Assembly (NCBI GenBank): GCA_009379995.1
Contig: WHSR01000013.1
Span: forward strand, 1 to 64,000
From: Streptosporangiales bacterium
GTDB lineage: Bacteria; Actinomycetota; Actinomycetes; Streptosporangiales; WHSR01
Reading direction: 5' to 3'
DNA length: 64,000 nucleotides
Shown: positions 1 through 7,093 of the stretch, piece after piece
Numbering within the stretch: the stretch's first letter is position 1
Layout of the letters: every line of letters starts with the position of its first letter
Position numbers and translations under genes: made by a program
The notes under the pieces: model-generated
Database searches by the model: none
What the model was told of the DNA's origin: nothing
Seen by the model: only the letters and a program-made list of their open reading frames with translations

Positions 1-90
1 CTGGGCAGTCTTCCGACGACGCGTCCAGCCTTCCAGCGCCTGCCGCTCCTCCACCGACAGCTCTACCGGCGCAAGCTTCGGACTCGGCAT
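1..90 (-). CDS. IS630-type transposase, N-terminal 30 residues (runs off window)
   Basis: The reverse strand opens with ATG at 88-90 and reads MPSPKLAPVELSVEERQALE followed by GWTRRRKTAQ, open to the window edge. The pattern (short leader, VELSxEERxALExW, RRRKTAQ) is what I know from the N-terminal helix-turn-helix of IS630-family DDE transposases. The catalytic domain lies outside the window. It is read away from the truncated methyltransferase that follows. The family is recognised from only 30 residues. Confidence 0.7.
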   Translation of the reverse strand, partial: MPSPKLAPVELSVEERQALEGWTRRRKTAQ

Positions 91-134
91 CACCCAACAG
101 TAACAGCTAAAGATGAATTAATGACTCAGAACAC
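1..134 (-). mobile_element. End of an IS630-type insertion sequence
   Basis: The transposase start plus about 44 bp upstream of it reaches a point where a conserved methyltransferase reading frame begins abruptly (about 135). IS630 elements duplicate a TA dinucleotide, and TA is at 135-136 exactly at that point. The other end and the inverted repeats cannot be seen, so the boundary is inferred from the broken gene. Confidence 0.55.
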
Positions 135-868
135 TAGGTGGCAAGGACAACTTTCCGGCCGATCGGCGGGCTGCCGAGCAGGTCCTGGAGGTGTTCCCCG
201 AGGCCCGCCAGTTGGCGTGCGCCAACCGTCGGTTTCTAGTGCGGGCGGTGCGGTACTGCGCCGAGCAGGGCATCGACCAGTTCCTGGACATCGGCACTGG
301 CATCCCGACCTTCCCGAACGTGGACGAGGTGGCCCGCCAGGTCCACCCACACGCCCGCACCGTTGGCGTGGACAACGATCCCGTCGTGTTGACCCACGAC
401 CGCGCCTTGGCGGAATGCCACGACGGTATCCGCATCATCGACGGCGACCTGCGCCGGCCACGGGACATCCTCGCTGACCCCAAGCTGCACGAGATCCTTG
501 ACCTGTCACGTCCGGTGGCGGTCTCGCTGGTGGCCGTCTTGCACTTTGTCACCGACGCCGAGGACCCGGCTGGGATCGTGGCGGCGTTCCGGGAGGCGAT
601 GACGCCGGGCAGCTTCTTAGTGCTGTCGGCGGCCACCTCGACCGACAGTGACCCTGAGGCGGTAGCCCGGATCGAACAGATCTACGCCAAGGCGAACGTG
701 CCGGTGGTGTTTCGCCCGGCCGAGCAGATCGAGAGCTGGTTTGCGGGCTTCGAGCTGGTCGTGCCTGGGTTGGTCGAGGTGTCGCAGTGGCCGAGACCTG
801 CCGGAGCACCGACCAACGTGCGCATTCTGGGCGGCGTCGGCCACCTCCCGGAGACTGCCAATGGATAG
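135..868 (+). pseudogene. 5'-truncated SAM-dependent methyltransferase (DUF574/PF04672 type)
   Basis: The open frame from 134 reads LGGKDNFPADR, the conserved N-terminal block of this actinobacterial family, and continues through AEQVLEVFPEARQ, the SAM-binding LDIGTGIPT and an intact C-terminus ending at 868. Full-length members have roughly 25-30 more residues with the DYLLGGKDNF block inside the protein. Here that block is cut at its first residues by the IS630 end. A GTG at 191 could still start translation but would omit the conserved block. This family often sits beside regulators of development or secondary metabolism. Likely non-functional. Confidence 0.75.
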
Positions 869-1142
869 GGCCCAGCGGCGAGCCGATGACGGGGACGTGC
901 CGCGCGAGCGTCCCGACGCGTCAACCCCTCATTCCGCGGCCGGCATTCGACACGGCCGCCCGGGCGGCGACGGTGCCGACGAGTCCCTGCCGCGTCCCGT
1001 AAGCATCGGCTACCTGCAGGGTCGACGCAACGTGATCGCCGAGCTTGATCGCGCTATCGAGCACGTGACCATGCAAGCCCAAGAAAAGGTCCGGAGGCTG
1101 GAGCGGCTGCGGGACGAGATGATCGCGAGGCGAGGCCAATGA
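861..1142 (+). CDS. Small hypothetical protein with helical C-terminus
   Basis: ATG at 861 overlaps the methyltransferase stop by 8 bp, which suggests translational coupling. The product is 93 residues: a disordered Arg/Asp/Pro-rich first half, then a helical stretch (NVIAELDRAIEHVTMQAQEK, VRRLERLRDEMIARR) with heptad-like spacing that could form a coiled coil. No family recognised. With the upstream gene broken, its expression is doubtful. Confidence 0.55.
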   Translation: MDRAQRRADDGDVPRERPDASTPHSAAGIRHGRPGGDGADESLPRPVSIGYLQGRRNVIAELDRAIEHVTMQAQEKVRRLERLRDEMIARRGQ

Positions 1143-1598
1143 GACGTCCGGCTGGGGGTGGCTGCCCTACGGTCCTGCCCCGGCCGGAGCCGCGCGGCTG
1201 CGGCCCCGGGCGTTCGGTAGCCGACAGACGCGAGGGACCCCACCCGGGGTTCGCGGCCCTTAGATCCCCGGCCCTGGGCCGATCGTGGCCACCTCGCATG
1301 CCCAGGGCCGGCCTCGGGTCGCGCGGCCGGGCCCCCGATCGGTCCGGCCCCCCAGGCCGATCCGGGAGCGAATCCACGACCCGGCCGCGCGGCCACCAGA
1401 GACGTCCGGGAGGGGGTGAAAGGAAAGGGTCCGACCACCCCTGACCGGACACCGGCCCGGACGTTGGTCGCACTCCCCGACGCGCCCCGCGTCCGGGCCG
1501 GCCACTTACTCCCGGCCGGGAGAGCGGAAGTGCTTCGGGATGCCGACTCTCGGCCGGGGCCACGAGTGTTTCGACATTGAAGGGAGGAAGCGCCGGGG
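1143..1598. other. Gene-poor 456-bp interval with an inverted repeat
   Basis: No convincing reading frame on either strand. It holds a perfect 12-bp inverted repeat, CCGGCCCTGGGC at 1268-1279 and GCCCAGGGCCGG at 1300-1311 with a 20-nt loop, which could end transcription from the left. A short direct repeat (gagacgtccg) occurs near 1140 and 1399. GGGAGG near 1581 serves the next gene. Confidence 0.5.
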
Positions 1599-2039
1599 AT
1601 GGATTTCGAGCGGTTCACCGATAATCGGGGCTGGATCGTCAAGGCGGCCGAGGTCGCGGAGTGGCTGCGATCCAAGCACCTGCCAGAGATGGCTGAGTTA
1701 GTCCTGTACCTGCACGGTCGGCTGGCCGAGGACGAAGAGGCCGCCAAGGAGGCCCCCGACCCCAAACGGGCGCTACGCGAGATCAGCTTCAAGCAGCAGC
1801 TCCTGGCCGCGTATGTGAGTGCCGGCATGTACCAGCGGCATCCGGAGTTCTGGGACGCCTACGCGGAGGTGATCTGCGATCTCGCCGAGTTCGTCTACGA
1901 AGATCACCAGGAGCCGCGCGAGGACTGCCTGCAATGCAACAGTCGAGTTCCCCTGGACCCGCAGCGCATGCTCGATGGACCAACAAGAGATGCAAGAGAT
2001 GACAGAGAACGATCTCCCGCTTTCCCGGCGCATCGCTAA
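1599..2039 (+). CDS. Hypothetical protein, DUF6221-like C-terminal half
   Basis: ATG at 1599 has GGGAGGAAG upstream. The 146-residue product starts MDFERFTDNRGWIVKAAEVA and contains LxxYLHGRLAEDEEAA and DLAEFVYEDHQEPREDC. The DEDE-type segment and the terminal Asp/His-rich stretch resemble DUF6221 proteins of actinobacteria, a family of unknown function seen near GntR regulators. The last 60 or so residues overlap the start of the next gene and look unconserved, so the true stop may have been lost. First gene of a rightward group of five. Confidence 0.6.
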   Translation: MDFERFTDNRGWIVKAAEVAEWLRSKHLPEMAELVLYLHGRLAEDEEAAKEAPDPKRALREISFKQQLLAAYVSAGMYQRHPEFWDAYAEVICDLAEFVYEDHQEPREDCLQCNSRVPLDPQRMLDGPTRDARDDRERSPAFPAHR

Positions 2040-2343
2040 CGATCTGCGTCGAGAGATCGAGACGGGCCGGTATCAGCCCGGTGACCTGCTGCCATCGCAG
2101 ACTGTGCTCCTCACGCGGTATGACGTGAGCAAGAGCACGGCCCGCAGGGCGTTCAGCTTCCTCATCTACGAGCGCGTGGTGAAGGCCCAACACGGCAGAG
2201 GCCACGTCGTGCTGCGGCACCCGAACGCACCACACGAATGCCGCCACTGCGGCGCGACCTGGCGTGGTGACGATGGGTGCGACACAGCCCCCGGCCGCGA
2301 TGTCGGTACCCAGCGCAAGGTGGCTGCGGAGGACATGAAGTGA
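1975..2343 (+). CDS. GntR-family winged-helix regulator, short
   Basis: A 122-residue protein, essentially only the GntR winged helix: IANDLRREIETGRYQPGDLL, PSQTVLLTRYDVSKSTARRA and a wing GRGHVVLRH, then a tail with CRHC. There is no effector domain, as in the short GntR proteins encoded in pairs in actinobacteria. In-frame ATGs at 1975, 1990 and 1999 are possible; none has a strong ribosome site. The 3' end overlaps the next gene by GTGA. Confidence 0.7.
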   Translation: MDQQEMQEMTENDLPLSRRIANDLRREIETGRYQPGDLLPSQTVLLTRYDVSKSTARRAFSFLIYERVVKAQHGRGHVVLRHPNAPHECRHCGATWRGDDGCDTAPGRDVGTQRKVAAEDMK

Positions 2344-3218
2344 TCGGTGACGAAGCCTCCCCCCAGCGGGGCGTGAACGAACGGCCCCGATACCGGCGTG
2401 TGGCCGCCGACCTACGGCACAAGATCGAGACCGGCGAGGTGCAGCCCGGCAACCGGCTTCCATCCGAGAGCATGCTCATCGAGAGCTACAAGGTGAGCCG
2501 CAATACGGTCCGCAAGGCACTCGGCCTTCTCATCAATGAGGGGCTGGTAGGAGCCCACATGGGCAAGGGCTACTTCGTTGGGGCCCCGAACGACGCACAC
2601 GAATACCGCCGCCGCGGCGTGACCTGGCAAGCCCTCGCCCGTGAGCTGATCGCGTTCCTGCGGCAGCAGCTCGATGAGGACGAGCAGGCAGCGCGTCGGG
2701 TCTGGAACCGCTACGCCGCTTACAGCGCTGATGTCCAGGTCGCTGAGCACCTCGACCGCCACGACCCGTTCCGTGTGTGCCGCAAGGTCGAGGCCGCACG
2801 ACGAATCATCGAGCGGTACGAGGTCATCCGAGACGGCGTTGTCGTGGTAGCTGCGCGTGACCCGGCCTTGAGGGAGTTGCTGACCGTCATCCGCTTTCTT
2901 GTCGCGTCCTACGACGACCGTCCTGGCTGGCACGAGGAGTGGCGAGCGACCGCGTGGGGACGTGAGGGCCGCGACGACCAGGTCGCAGGTTCCGAGGAGA
3001 AGGGAATAGCAGCCATGAAGACATCACACGAACCCGAACAGCCCGATCTGCTCACCAACTCGCCCGGCGGCGGGCCGCAAGAACTGCCCGCCGAGGTCGA
3101 TGACTTGTTCATCGGCGAGGCGGAGTGGAGAATCCCGGAGCTAGCGGACCGCTACGCCTACAAGAAAGAGTCCGGCTCCTCGGACGGCTACAACACCCAA
3201 GACACCATCGAGACCTGA
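2340..3218 (+). CDS. GntR winged helix fused to DUF6221-like domain (read-through frame)
   Basis: GTG at 2340 overlaps the previous stop (GTGA) and has GGAGG 8 nt upstream. Residues 16-83 form a GntR winged helix (VAADLRHKIETGEVQPGNRL, VSRNTVRKALGLLINEGLVG, GKGYFV). About 100-205 is DUF6221-like (ELIAFLRQQLDEDEQAARR, DDRPGWHEEW). The frame then runs without a stop through a separate-looking peptide that starts with its own ATG at 3015. One frame over, TAG at 3007-3009 would end the regulator just before that ATG, so either a one-base error removed the regulator's stop or the peptide is initiated internally. Probably a local regulator of the downstream genes. Confidence 0.65.
   Translation: MIGDEASPQRGVNERPRYRRVAADLRHKIETGEVQPGNRLPSESMLIESYKVSRNTVRKALGLLINEGLVGAHMGKGYFVGAPNDAHEYRRRGVTWQALARELIAFLRQQLDEDEQAARRVWNRYAAYSADVQVAEHLDRHDPFRVCRKVEAARRIIERYEVIRDGVVVVAARDPALRELLTVIRFLVASYDDRPGWHEEWRATAWGREGRDDQVAGSEEKGIAAMKTSHEPEQPDLLTNSPGGGPQELPAEVDDLFIGEAEWRIPELADRYAYKKESGSSDGYNTQDTIET
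3015..3218 (+). CDS. Candidate 67-residue precursor peptide upstream of cyclase-like gene
   Basis: ATG at 3015 is preceded by GAGGAGAAGGGA, a better ribosome site than that of any neighbour. The peptide is acidic, begins MKTSHEPEQPDLLTNSPGGG, and has W38-R-I-P-E-L43, which matches the (Y/W)xxPxL leader motif of lasso-peptide precursors. The C-terminus is Gly/Ser/Asp-rich (KKESGSSDGYNTQDTIET). If the core began at Ser55, Asp63 would be position 9, a possible ring-closing residue; beginning at Gly54 puts no Asp/Glu at 7-9. No leader-binding or protease gene is seen nearby. The role as RiPP precursor is an inference from motif plus neighbour. Confidence 0.4.
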   Translation: MKTSHEPEQPDLLTNSPGGGPQELPAEVDDLFIGEAEWRIPELADRYAYKKESGSSDGYNTQDTIET

Positions 3219-3254
3219 ACCGCAGCGCGACCACTTATCTCACGGTGTCCGTGG

Positions 3255-4763
3255 ATGCTGAAGCTGAAGATCGCGTTGCGCGATGCCATCGGCCCGTGGA
3301 CGTGGGCTGACGGCCGGTGGAGATCCGGCAGATCGTGGATCGAGCCGTACGCCCATCCGGCGCTGGAGCGGCAGTCGGTCACCGAGGGGTCGACGGTCCG
3401 CGTCACCGTCCGCGAGCGCACGGCGGGTGACCTCGATCCTCCCGGCTGGTCCTTGGAATTCACCCGGGTGGCGCTCACCACCGGTCGCATCGTGCTATCG
3501 ACCGGGCCAGGGGGCGTCGCGCCCCTGTACCTGACCGCAGGCCACGGCACCCTGTACGGCTCGTGGGACCTTGCGGACCTGCGCGACCACGTCGACCCCA
3601 CGAAGCTCGTCGAGCGTGAGGTCGCCCGGCTGCTGGGCATCCGGTTCCGCTACGGCCACGACACGGTCTTCGCGGGGATCACCCGGCTGACCGAAAGATC
3701 GACCGCAGTGTTCGACGCGTCCGGGCTGGCATTGCGCTATCCCGAGCCGGCACTACACTCGCGTGCCCGCCAGCTACGCGACGGGGCCGACGTCGTCGTC
3801 GTCGTCTACGAGCATCTGCTGGGCCGAGCGATTTCCCAGCACATCTACGATCCCGCCACGTCCTGCGTCGAGCTTTCCGGCGGCCAGGACTCGGCCAACG
3901 TCGCCGCCGCCCTCGGGAACCTGCATCCGGGCCGGGTTACCGCCTGCGCGCTGCTGATCGTCGGCGACGCGGCCCTCCAACAGGCCCGCCGCAGAGCCGC
4001 GTTCATGACCCGGCTGGGTCTCGGCGCCGACGTGATCGTCGGCATGGACCACCTGCTACCGTTCGCACCCGGCGGGCGGCGAGCACGCGGCGTCCCGGTC
4101 AGCCCGTATGAGGATCCCTACGACGAAGCCAAGAGCGTGCTCCTCGACCGGCTGGCCGAACGCCGCGTTCGGACGGTCTTCACCGGGATCGGCGGCGATG
4201 AGATGGTGGCCCCGACTGTCGCCGAGTGGCCCCATCCCCCGCACGGTGTCGACCTCGAACCCAAGCCATGGCTTGGCCGACGCGCCCTGGCCTGTCTGGA
4301 GCACGCTGACGAGGGCACGGCACCGGCCGCGATGGTCAACGAGATGACCCTGATCTCTCAAGCATGCGCGGCCCCGTCGTTCCTGCGCGCCGGGATCTGG
4401 CCCGTGCATCCGCTGGCCGATCCCGAGCTGATCCGCTTCGGGGAATGGCTACCGCTGGAATGGCGACGCCGCAAACGCATCCACCGGACCCGGCTCGAAC
4501 GCCTCGGCTGCGGCGGCGAACTGACTCACCCGAAGCTGACGGAGAACTTCGCCGAGGTCATGCGCGAAGCCATCCGCCGGCACGGCCTAATCCACATCGA
4601 TCGCATGCTGGCCGAAGGCTCCCCGCTGATCGACCAGGGCTTCGTCGACCCCGACGGCCTGACCGCCACCCGCGACCGTATCGCGGGCGGAGCGTTCGCC
4701 GACCGGGACACGGAACTGTTCGCGGTCATCGCCCACGACCTCGCGATCCGCGCCTTCGCCTGA
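3255..4763 (+). CDS. Asparagine-synthetase-like protein, lasso-cyclase-like
   Basis: 502 residues. The PP-loop SGGQDS lies at 208-213 and GIGGDEM at 311-317, both hallmarks of the ATP-pyrophosphatase domain of AsnB and of lasso cyclases, which adenylate an acidic side chain. The N-terminal third keeps the glutaminase-like fold signature (STGPGGVAPLYLTAGHGTLY) but does not begin with the catalytic Cys of class II amidotransferases, as in lasso cyclases (about 500-600 residues). It follows the small peptide by 36 bp on the same strand. An ATP-dependent ligase or amide-forming role is well supported; the substrate is inferred. Confidence 0.65.
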   Translation: MLKLKIALRDAIGPWTWADGRWRSGRSWIEPYAHPALERQSVTEGSTVRVTVRERTAGDLDPPGWSLEFTRVALTTGRIVLSTGPGGVAPLYLTAGHGTLYGSWDLADLRDHVDPTKLVEREVARLLGIRFRYGHDTVFAGITRLTERSTAVFDASGLALRYPEPALHSRARQLRDGADVVVVVYEHLLGRAISQHIYDPATSCVELSGGQDSANVAAALGNLHPGRVTACALLIVGDAALQQARRRAAFMTRLGLGADVIVGMDHLLPFAPGGRRARGVPVSPYEDPYDEAKSVLLDRLAERRVRTVFTGIGGDEMVAPTVAEWPHPPHGVDLEPKPWLGRRALACLEHADEGTAPAAMVNEMTLISQACAAPSFLRAGIWPVHPLADPELIRFGEWLPLEWRRRKRIHRTRLERLGCGGELTHPKLTENFAEVMREAIRRHGLIHIDRMLAEGSPLIDQGFVDPDGLTATRDRIAGGAFADRDTELFAVIAHDLAIRAFA

Positions 4764-4787
4764 CACCTTCCCCGGCGTACAGCCCGC

Positions 4788-5327
4788 CTACTCGACCGCG
4801 ACGGCTGCGCGCACCCCCAGATCAGGCTGGAGTTCGGCCAGGCGGGCGAGGCCCGTCACGACCACCCCGTCGCGTTCCTTTTGCCGCACGATCGTCCAGC
4901 CCTGAACCTGGGTGTAGTAGCGGACCAGCCCAGGCTCCCAGGTGCCGCGGCGAACCCACCTCTTCCCCGTGCGAGCGGCGTGGTCGAGTACCCAGCGCAG
5001 CATCAGGTAGCCGACCCGCTGACCCGCCAACGCCGGATGAGTCACAGTGGAGGCCACGAAGAACGCCGGCTCGGCTCGCTCGGCCTCAGTCCAAAACCAC
5101 GCCGGCGACTCCTCATACAAACACGTAGCGCCCACGACCTTGTCGTCGCGTGTCAGCACCCAGACCGGAAACCCCGAATCGGCAGCCTGCCGGCCGTAGT
5201 CCTCCGCGAAGTTCCGCCAACCATCCGAGCCATTCAAGCCACGCTCATGCAACCAGTCGGCGCGAGCCCGCACCATCGCCGAAACCTGATCTTGGTCCCC
5301 AGTACCGGCGGGGCGGATGACGAACAT
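4788..5327 (-). CDS. GNAT-family N-acetyltransferase
   Basis: ATG at 5327 has GGAGG 6 nt upstream and gives 179 residues. Acetyl-CoA-binding motif A is visible as VTHPALAGQRVGYLMLRWVL, and motif B around RYYTQVQGWTIVRQ. The gene is convergent with the asparagine-synthetase-like gene (24 bp between stops). GNAT enzymes accompany some acetylated lasso-peptide clusters, but many GNATs are stand-alone, so a shared pathway is only a possibility. Confidence 0.75.
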   Translation of the reverse strand: MFVIRPAGTGDQDQVSAMVRARADWLHERGLNGSDGWRNFAEDYGRQAADSGFPVWVLTRDDKVVGATCLYEESPAWFWTEAERAEPAFFVASTVTHPALAGQRVGYLMLRWVLDHAARTGKRWVRRGTWEPGLVRYYTQVQGWTIVRQKERDGVVVTGLARLAELQPDLGVRAAVAVE

Positions 5328-5581
5328 CGGTCCTCCGCTGCAGAAGCAGCCCTCCAACAGCGCACCTCACTCTAGGGTCACACCCGACTCGGCACCCCGC
5401 AGACACGCTGTCAGTATCAAGGATCACGAAGACGCCCAGGGCACACGACGGTGTGGGTCGTGCGGCCACGCCAGCGACCCCCGCGCTTCGGTGGTCACGA
5501 TGCTGCAGGTCCACAGCAACGCCTCGGGATCGTCGCGACTCCGGGTTCGGTCCCGCCACCGCTCCCAGAGGCCGGTGAACG

Positions 5582-5815
5582 CTGCGTGACCCGCAAGCGC
5601 TATACCAGCGGCTGGCAGAGCCGGAACGCCGGCTGCTGACCCAACTGGTCTTCACCAAGCTGAAGATCGATGAGGGTGACGTGGTTGATGAGGAGTTCAA
5701 GGAGCCGTTCGACCAGATCGTGCCGGCCGCCCGACAGTACGAACAACGGCGTGCAGCCAGGCGGCAGGCTACCGAGGTGGAAGCGCACGTCGCCGGGACG
5801 GATGCGACAGAGGTG
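5582..5815 (+). pseudogene. C-terminal remnant of a serine-type recombinase
   Basis: Immediately after an in-frame TGA, the frame reads ALYQRLAEPERRLLTQLVFT, then KLKIDEGDVVDEEFKEPFDQ, which resembles the C-terminal tail of large serine recombinases. No catalytic domain is present. The region 5328-5581 upstream holds no gene I can support. The remnant lies between the accessory block and the 3' end of a tRNA gene, as expected for leftover integration machinery. Family assignment rests on about 40 residues. Confidence 0.45.
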
Positions 5816-5824
5816 CTACCAAAC

Positions 5825-5860
5825 GTGAACAGCGCCCTCTGGAGCGAAGGCGCTGTTCAC
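5825..5860. terminator. Perfect 12-bp hairpin
   Basis: GTGAACAGCGCC (5825-5836) and GGCGCTGTTCAC (5849-5860) form a 12-bp perfect stem with a 12-nt loop. It follows the recombinase remnant and lies about 100 bp beyond the tRNA 3' end, so it may stop transcription from either side. Confidence 0.6.
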
Positions 5861-5957
5861 GGTCACGATGGTGAGGGTGCCCTGGTTGGGGCCTCCTCCA
5901 GGGCGTTGCTTGGAGCCAACCTGCTTGAGCAGGAGCGTGGTTCAAGTAAGGCCCTGA

Positions 5958-6033
5958 TGGTGCCCCGCCAGGGACTCGAACCCCGAACCCACGGATTAAG
6001 AGTCCGCTGCTCTGCCACTTGAGCTAGCGGGGC
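5958..6033 (-). tRNA. tRNA-Lys (CUU)
   Basis: The reverse strand folds as a tRNA: acceptor GCCCCGC (from 6033) pairs with GCGGGGC ending at 5962, the anticodon loop ACTCTTAAT carries CUU, the T-loop is GGTTCGAGTCC, and CCA is encoded at 5960-5958. Body 73 nt without CCA. Its 3' end faces the recombinase remnant, so it may have served as an integration site, though no second copy of its 3' end appears in the window. Confidence 0.95.
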
Positions 6034-6228
6034 AATGACCCAGTGATGTTAGCAGCAGTGGAGGGCGAAACAGAAACCAAGAGGCTTCCGACCGGCCGAA
6101 CCGCCGGCGCGCCGCCGACGCACCGGACACGCCGAGGGACGTTGACGAAGGAAAACACGTGGTCCAGATTGGACCCCGCAGGCGCGCCTGCCTCGATCGC
6201 CTACCCCTCACATGTGCGAAGTTGCCGC

Positions 6229-6622
6229 ATGTCCTCGGTTCGCGCGCGGTCGATCTCGCCGCGGCGGCTCGTCGTGGCCGCGATCGTCGTCGGGACCCTC
6301 GGCGCGGTGCTCACCGTCCTCGGCGTGCGGACCCCGCCCACCGACGCGCTCACCCTGGTGTTCCTCGCCGTGGCACCCCGCCGCGGCGGTGGCCGGCCTG
6401 GTGCCCGGCAGCGGGCCGATCGCCACGATAGCTGTCGCGATGGCGGGGTCCATCGCCGTCAACGCCCTGGTGGCCCAAACGATGCTCGCGCTCGGTGCCT
6501 GGTCGCCGCGGGGCGGCGTGCTGGCGGTCGGCGGCATCTGCGCGCTCTGTGTCGCCGCGAGACGGCTTCGGAGCGCCAGTGGTGCCAACCGCGGCGCGGG
6601 ACGCCCGAACACGAACGAGTAA
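6229..6622 (+). pseudogene. Small integral membrane protein, frameshifted
   Basis: ATG at 6229 starts SPRRLVVAAIVVGTLGAVLT, the first hydrophobic helix. At the C-run 6376-6379 the frame breaks and resumes one frame over as PAAAVAGLVPGSGPIATIAV and VALVAQTMLAL-type hydrophobic segments, ending at 6622. Removing one C restores a single protein of about 130 residues with three or four membrane segments. Function unknown. It lies 8 bp before a truncated acetyltransferase-like gene. Confidence 0.6.
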
Positions 6623-6630
6623 GGACCACT

Positions 6631-6765
6631 GTGCAGATCACTGTCGTTCACCCCGGCGACCTCGGCGAGGCGGAGCTGGCCCGGTGGCGGTCCATGCAGC
6701 GGGCCCTACCTCACCTCGGGAACCCGTTCCTGTCGCCGGAGTTCAGCGTCGCCGTCGGCCGTGTA
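6631..6765 (+). pseudogene. N-terminal fragment of a CelD/BioF2-like acyltransferase
   Basis: GTG at 6631 starts VQITVVHPGDLGEAELARWR, then NPFLSPEFSVAVGRV, the characteristic N-terminus of Acetyltransf_6 (BioF2/CelD-like GNAT) proteins of polysaccharide loci, which are about 350 residues. Homology stops at about 6765, where the sequence turns into the reverse complement of an unrelated gene. Only some 45 residues remain. Confidence 0.6.
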
Positions 6766-6954
6766 CTGGGTGTGCGTGAACCCCCAACCCGGCCACGCGC
6801 CCCGCTCCGGCGGCGCGGAGCTGGTGTCGGGCGTACCGGACGGCCCCGCCGCCACGACGGCGGCCACGGCGAACACCGCGAACACGGACACCGCCAGCGG
6901 CATGAGCAGGACGAGACCACGGCCGCGGAGTCCGTCCCACCTGCGAAGCCCCAT
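6757..6954 (-). pseudogene. N-terminal fragment of a secreted/membrane-anchored protein
   Basis: From ATG 6954 the reverse strand reads MGLRRWDGLRGRGLVLLMPL with a hydrophobic segment (AVSVFAVFAVAAVVAAG), a short linker and WPGWGFTHTQYTAD, then loses sense at about 6757. The GFTHTQYTAD start resembles the mature N-terminus of TIM-barrel glycosidase-like proteins, but this is weak recall. It is joined tail-to-tail to the acyltransferase fragment; both genes lack their 3' parts. Confidence 0.5.
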
Positions 6955-7093
6955 GAAGCGCACGCTACCTCCCCCTTGACAGGGTCGGTGACCAGGCAAA
7001 CGGGCATTTCGGGCGCGGATGTGGTCACCAACTCCGTGAAGACGTGAGTACGCTCGCGTTCGGAACATAGACCCGAGAGGAGATGGTTCACGG

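Noticed and set aside
1975..3218. GntR proteins as fatty-acid or sugar operon regulators
   Set aside because: Neither has a FadR or UTRA effector domain; one is only a winged helix, the other carries a DUF6221-like domain.
5958..6033. tRNA-Lys as attachment site of the 45.9-56.5 kb element
   Set aside because: That element has its own 27-bp repeats at both ends; no tRNA-Lys 3' sequence occurs there.
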